Shown: piece after piece, positions 17,021 through 25,523 of the stretch
How the letters are laid out: each line of letters opens with the position of its first letter
Position numbering within the stretch: the first letter of the stretch is position 1
Source of the DNA: Mucilaginibacter_A sp041088075
GTDB taxonomy: Bacteria; Bacteroidota; Bacteroidia; Sphingobacteriales; Sphingobacteriaceae
NCBI RefSeq assembly: GCF_041088075.1
Contig: NZ_JBGCVY010000058.1
Span: 62,001-126,000, forward strand
Direction of reading: 5' to 3'
Length of the DNA: 64,000 bases
The notes under the pieces: model-generated
Told to the model about the DNA's origin: nothing
The model's input: only the letters and a program-made list of their open reading frames with translations
Database searches by the model: none
Translations under genes and position numbers: made by a program

Positions 17021-19405
17021 ATGATCAAAAACTATTTTAAAATTGCCTGGCGGAACTTAAAGCGCAACCAATCCTACACTTTAATCAATGTTTTAGGATT
17101 GTCATTAGGTATGGCTTGCGGCATCCTGATTTTTGCGCTGGTGAAATACCATTTAAGTTTTGATGATTTTCATCCAAATAAAGACCGCATTTATCGAATC
17201 GTTACTGAATTTCATGAAGACAATGTTAATTACTCGCAAGGCGTTCCAGCACCTTTGGGCAAAGCTTTTCGCAATGATTATGCTTTTGCCGAAAAAACTG
17301 CTCGTGTAATAACTTATGGAAACAGCCTGGTTTCTATTCCATCCAGCAAAGACAACAAAAAATTTGAGGAGGAAAACGGTGTTGCTTTTGCCGAACCGGA
17401 GTTTTTCGATATTTTCAATTTTCCCTTAAAAACAGGCGATAAAAGAAGTATGCTGACAGAATTGAATACAGCAATCATCACACAAAACCTGGCCAACAAA
17501 TACTTTGCAAAACAAAACCCAATTGGCCAAATCATCCGGCTAAACAACAAAATCGATTTTAAGATAACTGGTATTTTAAAAAATATCCCAATTAATACAG
17601 ACCGGAAACAGGAAATCTATCTTTCTTATTCCAGTTTAAAACAACGTAGTAAATCGATGGCCAGCGACAGTAGTTGGGGCAGTGTAGCAAGCGGAATGCA
17701 GTGTTTTGTACGGTTGAAACCGCATGTTTTGCCTGCCGATGTTGCAAAAGTTTTTCCTGCTTTCCGAAAAAAATATCTTGGAAAAGATGCCTTGACTGAC
17801 TTTTTTAATTTACAACCACTCTCCGATATTCATTTTAATACCGATTACGATGGTTATGTGAACAAAAAATATTTATGGGCTTTGATTTTGATCGGGTTGT
17901 TTTTAATCACTACCGCTTGTGTCAACTTTATCAATTTAGCAACGGCGCAAGCGTTAAAACGGGCTAAAGAAATAGGTGTTCGTAAAGTTTTGGGCAGCTT
18001 AAAAACACAACTCTTTTGGCAGTTTATTGCAGAAACCGCGCTGATTACTGTTTTTGCCCTGTTCATTTCCTGGTGCCTGGCAGAAATGGCTATCCCGTAC
18101 ATCAACCAATTATTTAAAACCGAGCTTTCCATCAGCATTTTTCACGACTTCAATTTAACCGTGTTTTTGGTGTTGCTTTCGGTGGTCATTGTGTTTCTGG
18201 CTGGCTCTTACCCGGGACTGATTTTGGCCAATTTTCAACCAGTAGTTGCTTTAAAAGGAAAACTGACGCAAAAAGATGCAGGCGGGTTTCCGTTAAGAAG
18301 GGTTTTGGTAATTGTACAGTTTGCCATTTCGCAAATACTAATTATCGGGACGATTGTAATTTCGGCACAAATCCATTATGCGGCCAAAGCTGATTTGGGT
18401 TTTAGAAAAGACGGAATCGTTTTGTTGAACCTGCCGGGTTCTTCTAAAACAAAATTGAACACGTTAAAAACCAGGCTACTTGCTATTGCCGGTGCCGAAA
18501 AGCTAAGTTTTTGTTTTGAACCACCTGCATCTGATAATAACAACGAAACAGATATTACCTACGAAAACAGGCCGGTAAAAGAAGTATTTCAAATCAATAC
18601 AAAAGATGCCGATGACCAATACGTGCCAACATTTAATTTAAAATTAGTTGCCGGTAGAAACATTTTTCCTTCGGATACGACCCAGGAATTTTTGGTGAAC
18701 GAAACGGCTGTCAAGAAACTCCGGCTAAAATCACCGCAGGAAATTATTGGTAAAACAATTACCGTAAGTGGCAAAAAAGCAGCCGTAGTTGGTGTTTTAA
18801 AGGATTTTTACACAGAATCATTCCGCAGCAATATCAGTCCGATTGTAATTGCGCCAAAGTATTTGCAGTATAATTACGCTGCTGTCCGCATCAACCTCAA
18901 CAACATCAAACCAACTTTAACTGCTATGGAAAAAGTTTTGAAAGAAAATTATCCCGATTATGTTTATTCGGCCACTTTTTTGGATGAAAAGATTGCCAAA
19001 TTTTACGAACTGGACAACACGATATTGCGCTTGGTGCAAGGTTTTGCCGGCATTGCCATCCTGATTGGTTGCTTGGGTTTGTATGGTTTGGTTTCTTTTA
19101 TGGCTGCACAAAAAACTAAAGAAATTGGCGTGCGCAAAGTGCTTGGTGCCAGTTTGCAAAACATTTTATGGCTGTTTGGCAAAGAGTTTTCTCGGCTGCT
19201 GCTGATCGCATTTGTAATTGCCGCACCAATTTCCTGGCTGGTAATGCACCACTGGCTACAGGAATTTGTGTACCGCATCAATATCGGCCCGTGGATTTTC
19301 CTGGTTGCCATTCTTTCAACTTTTGTTATTGCGGCGATCACGGTTGGATTTAGGTCGGTAAAAGCAGCATTGGCCAATCCCGTAAAGAGTTTGCGGAGTG
19401 AATGA
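17021..19405 (+). CDS. ABC transporter permease with two FtsX domains, paralog 6
   Basis: A 794-residue permease nearly collinear with paralog 5, with long identical stretches in both FtsX cores (for example FWQFIAETALITVFALFISW) and changes clustered in the periplasmic segments near residues 200-260 and 470-560. This points to a tandem duplication kept similar by gene conversion in the membrane part. In-frame motif copies are at 17438-17451 (DKRSM) and 18574-18587 (VKEVF), at the same two alignment positions as in paralog 5. The start ATG at 17021 matches MIKNYFKIAWRNL of the paralogs. Confidence 0.9.
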   Translation: MIKNYFKIAWRNLKRNQSYTLINVLGLSLGMACGILIFALVKYHLSFDDFHPNKDRIYRIVTEFHEDNVNYSQGVPAPLGKAFRNDYAFAEKTARVITYGNSLVSIPSSKDNKKFEEENGVAFAEPEFFDIFNFPLKTGDKRSMLTELNTAIITQNLANKYFAKQNPIGQIIRLNNKIDFKITGILKNIPINTDRKQEIYLSYSSLKQRSKSMASDSSWGSVASGMQCFVRLKPHVLPADVAKVFPAFRKKYLGKDALTDFFNLQPLSDIHFNTDYDGYVNKKYLWALILIGLFLITTACVNFINLATAQALKRAKEIGVRKVLGSLKTQLFWQFIAETALITVFALFISWCLAEMAIPYINQLFKTELSISIFHDFNLTVFLVLLSVVIVFLAGSYPGLILANFQPVVALKGKLTQKDAGGFPLRRVLVIVQFAISQILIIGTIVISAQIHYAAKADLGFRKDGIVLLNLPGSSKTKLNTLKTRLLAIAGAEKLSFCFEPPASDNNNETDITYENRPVKEVFQINTKDADDQYVPTFNLKLVAGRNIFPSDTTQEFLVNETAVKKLRLKSPQEIIGKTITVSGKKAAVVGVLKDFYTESFRSNISPIVIAPKYLQYNYAAVRINLNNIKPTLTAMEKVLKENYPDYVYSATFLDEKIAKFYELDNTILRLVQGFAGIAILIGCLGLYGLVSFMAAQKTKEIGVRKVLGASLQNILWLFGKEFSRLLLIAFVIAAPISWLVMHHWLQEFVYRINIGPWIFLVAILSTFVIAAITVGFRSVKAALANPVKSLRSE

Positions 19406-19632
19406 GGTGAGAGGTTTGAGGTATCAGGTAAGAGGTGTGAGCGCCTTGCAAAGCCTCATACCTCACACCTGATACCTAAAAAGAGAGGGCTTTTGTATAG
19501 CGAACCATAAAGGTCTGCGCCATAGTTCCTCCCTTTTGGGGAGGTTAGGTGGGGCTAAAAAAACACCGATAAAAGAAGCATTCCGCTGAAATCCGACCGC
19601 CGTTTGTTATAATTGCTTCACCAAAAAATCCT
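19406..19632. repeat. Composite repeats between permease 6 and the response regulator
   Basis: The gap repeats the series seen after permease 5: a GAGGT/ACCTC palindrome (about 19406-19479), CCTCCCTTTTGGGGAGGTTAGGTGGGG (about 19525-19555) and a motif copy at 19568-19581. The duplication of paralogs 5 and 6 therefore included the 3' flank. Confidence 0.6.
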
Positions 19633-20988
19633 ATGAGCCTAAAACATGCCTGCATCCTGATTATTGATGACGATACAGACGTATTGACCGCCGTTCGCCT
19701 CTTGTTAAAACCAGTGGTAAAAGAAGTAGTTACCGAAAAAAACCCGGAAAACATCCGCTCTATTTTGGCCAAAAACACATTTGATCTAATCCTGCTCGAC
19801 ATGAATTTTAACAGCTCGATCAATACGGGAAATGAAGGTTTGTTCTGGCTGAAAAAGATCCGGGAGTTTAAGTCGGATGCAGCCGTCATTATGATCACCG
19901 CTTACGGCGATATTGACCTGGCTGTCCGTTCGTTAAAAGAAGGTGCGGCAGATTTTATGGTAAAGCCCTGGCACAATGAAGTGCTGCTGAACGTGATTAC
20001 GGAAGCGTTGGACAAGCATTCCAAAGTAAAAACAACTGCTTTTAACGTTGAACGCAATTCCATTATCGGGAAAGAGCTGTTGGGCGAATCCGAGATTATG
20101 CACGAGATTTTCTACAAGATCGAAAAGATCGCACCAACGGATGCAAATATTTTGATTTTGGGCGAGAACGGAACCGGGAAGGATTTGATCGCGAAAGCCA
20201 TTCATCAGCAATCGCTTCGTTCGGCCAAACCTTATGTTAAAGTTGATGTGGGTGCCTTGTCCGAAAATTTGTTTGAAAGCGAATTGTTCGGTCATAAAAA
20301 AGGCGCGTTTACCGATGCGCGCGAAGATAGGGTCGGCCGTTTTGAAGCGGCAAATACCGGTACTTTGTTTTTGGATGAAATCGGGAACATTGCTTTGCAC
20401 CAACAATCCAAACTACTGACCGTTTTGCAAAACCGGCAGGTAACCAAGTTGGGCAGCAACCAACCGGTTGATGTGAATATCCGTTTGATTTGTGCCACTA
20501 ACGTTCCGCTTTTTGAACTGGCCAACGAAAGCCGTTTCCGCCGGGATTTGATGTACCGCATTAACACGGTAGAAATAACGGTTCCGCCGCTGCGCAAACG
20601 CGGGAAAGACATTGAAGTTTTGGCCAATCATTTCAGCAAATTGTACAGTAATAAATATCTGAAGCCGGTTTTAGAACTTGAGCCGAAAGCCTTGCTCAAA
20701 CTGCAGCAATATTATTTCCCCGGCAACGTGCGCGAACTGCAATACATTATGGAACGCGCCGTCATCATGTCCGACGGGCCGGTTTTACGCGCCGATGAAC
20801 TGATATTTTCGCCGATAGAATCCGTGCACGAAATGCAGCAGCCCGACGAACTTCGCCTCAGTTCCATCGAAAAAAATACCATTTTACGCGTGATCGAACT
20901 CCACAATGGTAACATCACCAAAGCCGCCAAAGAACTGGGTTTAACCCGAACGGCACTGTATAGGAGGTTGAGCAAGTATGAGATTTAG
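19633..20988 (+). CDS. Sigma-54-dependent response regulator (NtrC/AtoC type)
   Basis: A 451-residue regulator with three domains. The receiver (1-120) has D12-D13-D14, phosphoacceptor D56 (ILLDMNF), T89 and K111 (VKPW). The AAA+ domain has Walker A GENGTGKD at 177-184 and Walker B LFLDEI at 245-250. A Fis-type helix-turn-helix ends the protein (AAKELGLTRTALYRRLSKYEI). The sigma-54 contact loop reads GAFTDA (224-229) instead of the usual GAFTGA. The gene lies between permease 6 and the cognate kinase, and candidate palindromic binding sites lie in the divergent region at 14275. It probably controls both operons when phosphorylated. Confidence 0.92.
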   Translation: MSLKHACILIIDDDTDVLTAVRLLLKPVVKEVVTEKNPENIRSILAKNTFDLILLDMNFNSSINTGNEGLFWLKKIREFKSDAAVIMITAYGDIDLAVRSLKEGAADFMVKPWHNEVLLNVITEALDKHSKVKTTAFNVERNSIIGKELLGESEIMHEIFYKIEKIAPTDANILILGENGTGKDLIAKAIHQQSLRSAKPYVKVDVGALSENLFESELFGHKKGAFTDAREDRVGRFEAANTGTLFLDEIGNIALHQQSKLLTVLQNRQVTKLGSNQPVDVNIRLICATNVPLFELANESRFRRDLMYRINTVEITVPPLRKRGKDIEVLANHFSKLYSNKYLKPVLELEPKALLKLQQYYFPGNVRELQYIMERAVIMSDGPVLRADELIFSPIESVHEMQQPDELRLSSIEKNTILRVIELHNGNITKAAKELGLTRTALYRRLSKYEI

Positions 20989-21106
20989 GGGAGGAGCGGG
21001 GAACGAAGTGCGGGGGAGCGGAATGCAAGGTATAAATGAATGCCACAATTTTGATCGTAATTTAGTTGATTTAGACATATCTTCAATCCCCGCTCCCCGC
21101 TCTTCC
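20989..21106. repeat. GAGCGGGGA inverted repeat between regulator and kinase
   Basis: GGGGAGGAGCGGGGAACGAAG just after the regulator stop faces CTTCAATCCCCGCTCCCCGC just before the kinase start. The gap could fold into a large GC-rich hairpin. The kinase frame is open through it, but the sequence is repeat-like. Confidence 0.5.
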
Positions 21107-22453
21107 ATGAAATCCTACCACTGGCCCATCCTACTTCGCATACTGTTTTTACCGGTAACATTTTGCCTGGCGGGGTATCTTTTTTTGCATCATTTATCCG
21201 GTTTGTTTTATGGAATGCTGGTTTTGATATTGATCCAATTGGCCGAACTGTACAACTTCCACCAAAAAATTTATCTTGAGTTAGACCAGTTTGCCGAAGC
21301 CATCCGTTACCGCGATTTTTCCCGGCATTATAATACCAAAGGTTCTACCGTTGGCTTAGAAAATTTGCGGGTCGGTTTCAATGCCATCAACACTACTTTT
21401 AAAACTATTTCGCGCGAAAAGGAAACGCAATATCAATATTTACAGAAAATTTTGGAACTGGTTGGAACGGGGATTTTATCGTACGATGCAGAAACCGGCG
21501 ACGTACTTTGGATGAACGAAACGCTGAAATCCATGCTTCTTTTACCGTACTTAAAAAACATCCGTTCGTTGCAAAAGCGCGACGGGCATTTGTACCGGGA
21601 AATCATCAGCCTTAAAAACAGCAACAGCACAATTGTTACTTTGCAAGGGCCGCAATCTTCCATCAAGATTTTGTTGTCGGCCACCGGGTTTCAAACCGAA
21701 GGGAAAAAGTATAGATTGCTGGCTTTGCAAAACGTAAACGAAGCGTTGGACGAAACCGAATCGCGCGCCTGGCAAAAGTTGTTGAGCGTGATGACGCATG
21801 AGATCATGAATTCCATCGCGCCGATTTCATCTTTGGCGCATACCTTGAAAAACCGTTTGCAGGAAGCCAATGCTTCTTTTACCGACCAAAAATCAGAATC
21901 GGTTTTGCTGGAAGATTTGGAACTGGGCATTGATACCATCCAACGCCGAAGCGAGGGCTTGCTGAAGTTTGCCGAGACTTACCGCAACCTGAACAAGATC
22001 ACCACTTTAAACGTCAAAAAAGTTTACGTTAGAGACCTTTTCGAAAGTTTAAATACGTTGATGGAGCCAACTTTGGAACAGAAAAACATTGAATTGGACA
22101 TTGTTTTAAAAGATCCCGGACTAACCGTAGAAGTTGACCCGATGCTGATGGAACAAGTGCTGATCAACCTTTTGGTGAACGCGATTGAAGCCGTAAAAGA
22201 ACGCGAAAAGCCTTTGATCGTGCTTTCCGGATCTGTTTTGAACGATAAAAAAACCATCATCAAAATAACCGACAACGGCACCGGCATGGCCGAAGATTTA
22301 CTGGAGCAGATTTTCGTTCCGTTTTTCAGCACCAAAAAAAATGGCAGCGGCATCGGTTTGAGTTTGTGCAAGCAAATTATGTTGTTGCACAAGGCGCAGA
22401 TTCAAGCACAATCGGTAGAAGGGGAAGGGACGGCGTTTTTGTTGCAGTTTTGA
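21107..22453 (+). CDS. Membrane sensor histidine kinase, partner of the regulator
   Basis: A 448-residue kinase. Two TM helices (about 8-28 and 31-50) leave almost no periplasmic loop, so sensing may be intramembrane or cytoplasmic. A HAMP/PAS-like stretch follows (60-215), then the dimerisation helix with H231 (VMTHEIMNS) and the ATPase domain with N-box LLVNAIEA, ITDNGTGM and the lid PFFSTKKNGSGIGLSL. The NtrY-like HEIMNS box fits an NtrC-type partner. The ATG at 21107 is chosen; an in-frame ATG at 20978 overlaps the regulator but would add a repeat-encoded tail. Two motif copies are in frame (21533-21546, encoding MLLLP; 21870-21883, encoding ASFT). Confidence 0.9.
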   Translation: MKSYHWPILLRILFLPVTFCLAGYLFLHHLSGLFYGMLVLILIQLAELYNFHQKIYLELDQFAEAIRYRDFSRHYNTKGSTVGLENLRVGFNAINTTFKTISREKETQYQYLQKILELVGTGILSYDAETGDVLWMNETLKSMLLLPYLKNIRSLQKRDGHLYREIISLKNSNSTIVTLQGPQSSIKILLSATGFQTEGKKYRLLALQNVNEALDETESRAWQKLLSVMTHEIMNSIAPISSLAHTLKNRLQEANASFTDQKSESVLLEDLELGIDTIQRRSEGLLKFAETYRNLNKITTLNVKKVYVRDLFESLNTLMEPTLEQKNIELDIVLKDPGLTVEVDPMLMEQVLINLLVNAIEAVKEREKPLIVLSGSVLNDKKTIIKITDNGTGMAEDLLEQIFVPFFSTKKNGSGIGLSLCKQIMLLHKAQIQAQSVEGEGTAFLLQF

Positions 22454-22511
22454 GAAGTAATTAGATATTAGTTGTAGTTTTATACAATTTCAAAAGTAAA
22501 ATTCCCTCGTA

Positions 22512-23132
22512 ATGTATATTCCTAAAATAAATTTAACGACAGACAGAGACGAAATTGTTGCTTTTATGAAACAATTTAGTTTTGCAACAATCATTACCGC
22601 AAAAGACAATTTTCCAGTTGCAACACATTTGCCTTTTCTTGTTTCTATCAAAGACGACAATGTTATTTTGACTTCACATTTTGCAAAAGCAAATGAGCAT
22701 TGGACTGATATTGAAAATGATAAAGTTTTAGTGATTTTTAGCGAACCTCATGCTTATATTTCACCAACAAATTACGATAAAGAATTAAATGTACCAACTT
22801 GGAATTATATTTCTATTCATGCTTATGGACAAGGGAAGTTAATTTTGGAAATAGAAAAGGCTTTTGAAGTACTCGAAGCAACCATTGACAATTATGAAAG
22901 TTCGTACAAACAACAATGGGGAAATTTGCCAGAAGATTATAAGTTAAAGTTGGTAAAAGGAATTGTTGCATTTGAAATTGTTGTGACAGAATTACAAGCA
23001 AAGAAAAAACTTAGTCAAAATAAAACTGAAGTTGAGCAGCAAAAAATTATTGACTCCCTTTTAACAAGTAAATATAGTAATGAGAATCTTGTGGCTAATT
23101 ATATGCAAGAAAACCTTAAAACTAACAGATAA
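22512..23132 (+). CDS. FMN-binding negative transcriptional regulator, PaiB family
   Basis: A 206-residue protein with the PaiB pattern: MYIP at the start, ATHLPF at about 38-43, SHFAKANEHW near 58-67, and VPTWNYISIHAYGQ near 96-109. PaiB proteins have an FMN-binding split-barrel fold; the Bacillus member was described as a repressor of sporulation and protease genes, though the biochemical role of most members is open. Codon use is more AT-rich than in the preceding kinase gene, which may indicate recent acquisition. No operon partner is obvious; the small gene at 23143 follows closely. Confidence 0.85.
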   Translation: MYIPKINLTTDRDEIVAFMKQFSFATIITAKDNFPVATHLPFLVSIKDDNVILTSHFAKANEHWTDIENDKVLVIFSEPHAYISPTNYDKELNVPTWNYISIHAYGQGKLILEIEKAFEVLEATIDNYESSYKQQWGNLPEDYKLKLVKGIVAFEIVVTELQAKKKLSQNKTEVEQQKIIDSLLTSKYSNENLVANYMQENLKTNR

Positions 23133-23142
23133 AAATATAATA

Positions 23143-23310
23143 ATGGAAAATGTTGATTTAAAAGATCAGGAATTACTAAAGAAAATTGAAAAAGGTTTGG
23201 ATTTAACTTTTAAAAAGTTGTTAAAAGCTAAACGCCAAACTGATGGTGTTTTTGTTTTTTCTGAAAATGGAAAAATAATAAAAGTTAAAGCCAGGGACAT
23301 GAAAGATTAA
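23143..23310 (+). CDS. Small hypothetical protein, Lys-rich
   Basis: A 55-residue Lys-rich protein starting at ATG 23143, ten bases after the PaiB-like gene (MENVDLKDQELLKKIEKGLD). It has a helical N-terminal half and a short GVFVFSENGKIIKVKARDM tail that could form a beta hairpin. It is not recognised as a family member. Close spacing suggests co-transcription with the PaiB-like gene. Confidence 0.5.
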   Translation: MENVDLKDQELLKKIEKGLDLTFKKLLKAKRQTDGVFVFSENGKIIKVKARDMKD

Positions 23311-23328
23311 AATATATGGTTTAAAACA

Positions 23329-23425
23329 ATGCTTCTTTTACCCTATAAAATTTGTTCTTGTGTTTTATATATCTGCATACAACCAAACATAAGCTTCAAT
23401 GATTTTTATGGCATAAAAGAAGCAT
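23329..23425. repeat. Inverted pair of the dispersed motif
   Basis: ATGCTTCTTTTACCCTATAA (from 23329) faces TTTTTATGGCATAAAAGAAG (ending with CAT at 23425). The arms pair over about 20 bases with a 55-60-base loop. Confidence 0.7.
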
Positions 23426-23487
23426 ATTTTCAATATAAATTGAAACAATTCCTTAACTATTATCAATCCCTAAACCACAAATAAAAA

Positions 23488-24081
23488 ATGAAAGTAGCCA
23501 TCTTGTTATTTGACGACTTTGAAACATTGGACGTATTTGGCCCTGTTGAAATTTTAGGCAGATTAAAAGACTATTATCAAATATCCTTTTATTCTCTTTT
23601 GGGCGGCCTAATCAATAACAGTCACGGAGTTTCAATTTTAACAAAAAATCTTGATGGCCTAAAAAATGGAGGCGATGTGTTTTTGATCCCGGGAGGCACC
23701 GGAACAAGAAAAGAAGTAAACAATGGTTTATTTATTGATAAAATCAGACAAATATCCCAATTAAGCAAATTTGTGCTTACCGTGTGTACAGGAAGTGCAT
23801 TGCTTGCAAAGACAGGGCTTTTGGATGGTAAAAACGCTACCTCAAATAAAAGGGCTTTTAATTGGGTAATGACTCAGGGACAAAATGTGAATTGGATTAA
23901 AAAAGCCCGTTGGACGATAGATGGTAAATATTACACATCATCTGGTGTGAGTGCCGGCATGGACATGACATTGGGTTTTCTAAAAGATGTACATGGAATT
24001 GAATTTGCCAAAAAAGCAGCTTTTGATATAGAATACTGTTGGAACGAAAATAAAGATGTTGATGGTTTTTATGAGCAGTAA
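23488..24081 (+). CDS. DJ-1/PfpI family protein
   Basis: A 197-residue protein of the DJ-1/PfpI class I glutamine-amidotransferase-like fold. It starts MKVAILLFDDFETLDVFGP and has a nucleophile elbow VCTGSALLA with the reactive cysteine, followed by LLDGKNATSNKRAFNWV; the SGVSAGMDM segment near the C-terminus is typical of the isonitrile hydratase/AraC-N-terminal subgroup. No DNA-binding domain is attached. The substrate cannot be told from sequence. It stands alone, with a motif-pair hairpin upstream. Confidence 0.85.
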   Translation: MKVAILLFDDFETLDVFGPVEILGRLKDYYQISFYSLLGGLINNSHGVSILTKNLDGLKNGGDVFLIPGGTGTRKEVNNGLFIDKIRQISQLSKFVLTVCTGSALLAKTGLLDGKNATSNKRAFNWVMTQGQNVNWIKKARWTIDGKYYTSSGVSAGMDMTLGFLKDVHGIEFAKKAAFDIEYCWNENKDVDGFYEQ

Positions 24082-24179
24082 AAAAGAACTGCAACCATTA
24101 TTTTATTTAAGTGCCGCATGTTATTACTTTAGTTTCACCTTTTTGCAAGTTGCCTTTATTTGTGCAATAAACCGATACA

Positions 24180-25193
24180 ATGCCAAATAACCAAATCAAA
24201 ACCTACCAAAACAATACACAATTAAAAACACCAAAAGCCCCTGAAGGATGGCAGGGAACACCTGTTGACCAAAAAGGTAAATTTGTGAACCTTAACCATC
24301 CTTTTGTCCCAAACTTTGCCGATGTTTTTCGTTGGAAATTGGAAAGCAGCCCTTTTAAAAAAGAAAAAAAGGCAGAAGTTTGGAACCCAACTGTTTTTAA
24401 AAATGATTCCTGGCTGAAAGGAACCGAAGATATTATTGTTTGGCTTGGGCATAGCACATTTTATATCCGTATTAATGGCACCCGAATAATAACCGACCCT
24501 GTGTTTGGCGATATTCTTTCTGTTAAACGCCGGTCTGAATTTCCTGTTGACCCACACCAGTTAACAAACCTTGATTATGTTTTATTGTCGCACGACCATC
24601 GGAACCACCTGGATGAAAAAAGTTTGAAACTATTATCAAAGCAAAACCCAAATGTTAGATACTTGACGGGATTGGGCATGAAAGAAATCGTACAAACTTT
24701 CACCAAATCCAACAAAATAGAAGAGGCAGGCTGGTACCAGCAATACGAAACCGGCAGCAGTCCCATAAAAATTACTTTTATTCCTTCCCGGCATTGGTCA
24801 AGCCGCAGTTTGCTGGATGCCAACCAGCGGCTTTGGGGAGGGTTTGTAATAGAAACGGCAAACAAGCGTATTTTATTTGGGGGCGATAGCGGGTACGATA
24901 CACATTACAAACAATTGGCGACCATTTTTGGTTGTTTTGATTATGCCATTTTAGGGATTGGCGCTTATGAACCTGCCTGGTTTATGAGCACCAACCACCA
25001 GTCTCCGGCAGATGCGTTAAAAGGGTTTACAGAATTGAACGCCGCCCGTTTTATACCGATGCATTACGGTACTTTTGATCTTTCGGACGAGCCATTGAGC
25101 CAGCCTTTAAAAGATTTGCATACAGCAGCGAAGGGCCTTAACTTGGAAGGAAAATTGGATGTGTTGAGTATCGGTAAACCATTGGTTTTATAA
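24180..25193 (+). CDS. Metallo-beta-lactamase fold hydrolase (UlaG/NAPE-PLD-like)
   Basis: A 337-residue hydrolase with the metal motif LLSHDHRNHLD (residues near 140), preceded by WLGHSTFYIRINGTRIITDPVFG as in the UlaG and NAPE-phospholipase D groups, then SRHWS, GGDSGYD and FIPMHYGTFDLSDEP supplying further ligands. Members cleave phosphodiester or lactone bonds. It is cytoplasmic (no signal peptide). The substrate is unknown. The ATG at 24180 directly follows a 98-base gap after the DJ-1 gene. Confidence 0.85.
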   Translation: MPNNQIKTYQNNTQLKTPKAPEGWQGTPVDQKGKFVNLNHPFVPNFADVFRWKLESSPFKKEKKAEVWNPTVFKNDSWLKGTEDIIVWLGHSTFYIRINGTRIITDPVFGDILSVKRRSEFPVDPHQLTNLDYVLLSHDHRNHLDEKSLKLLSKQNPNVRYLTGLGMKEIVQTFTKSNKIEEAGWYQQYETGSSPIKITFIPSRHWSSRSLLDANQRLWGGFVIETANKRILFGGDSGYDTHYKQLATIFGCFDYAILGIGAYEPAWFMSTNHQSPADALKGFTELNAARFIPMHYGTFDLSDEPLSQPLKDLHTAAKGLNLEGKLDVLSIGKPLVL

Positions 25194-25204
25194 TTTGATT
25201 TCAG

Positions 25205-25281
25205 ATGCTTCTTTTACCACCTAAAAATTGGTATTTAAAACTTGGATAATAATTCTAATTTTTATCTGATAAAAGAAGTAT
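25205..25281. repeat. Inverted pair of the dispersed motif (short form)
   Basis: ATGCTTCTTTTACC (25205-25218) then ACCTAAAAATTGG faces CTAATTTTTATCT then GATAAAAGAAGTAT (25268-25281). At 77 bases this is one of the clearest terminal-inverted-repeat-like units. Confidence 0.75.
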
Positions 25282-25312
25282 TTTTTATTTAGAAACTTGT
25301 AAGCAAGAAGAT

Positions 25313-25453
25313 ATGTTGGCTATAGTTCAACTGTTGAACGAGGGAAAAATCAAACCCGTTATAGCAAAGGTTTTTCCATCGGAACAGGCAGCAGAAGCAA
25401 AGCAATTTTTAGAGCAGATGAAGCCTGTTGGAAAAGTCATTTTAAAACAATAA
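25313..25453 (+). pseudogene. C-terminal remnant of a zinc-binding alcohol dehydrogenase/quinone reductase
   Basis: A 46-residue open frame (MLAIVQLLNEGKIKPVIAKV, then FPSEQAAEA and PVGKVILKQ) matches the conserved C-terminal end of medium-chain zinc dehydrogenases, where residues of the form GKIKPVID-FPLEQA-EA-GKVVL occur. The frame continues upstream without a stop through the right motif arm (DKRSI at 25268), and no N-terminal or catalytic domain is present. The gene therefore seems to have been truncated exactly at the motif pair. Confidence 0.65.
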
Positions 25454-25523
25454 TTGATTTAGTTTTGTATGGTAACATTTAATATGAAACAATAAAATCA
25501 ACTCTTTAATAATTAAAAAAAAG

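Larger units (their letters stand above)
25194..25523. other. Intergenic region with motif pair and dehydrogenase remnant
   Basis: The gap contains an inverted motif pair at 25205-25281 and, read directly through the right arm, a C-terminal fragment of a zinc-type alcohol dehydrogenase (25313-25453). A possible -7 element TAGTTTTG at 25460-25467 may serve the esterase gene. Confidence 0.6.

Noticed and set aside
20978..21106. N-terminal extension of the histidine kinase overlapping the regulator
   Set aside because: The encoded residues come from a GC-rich inverted repeat and lack conservation with kinase starts; the ATG at 21107 leads straight into TM1.
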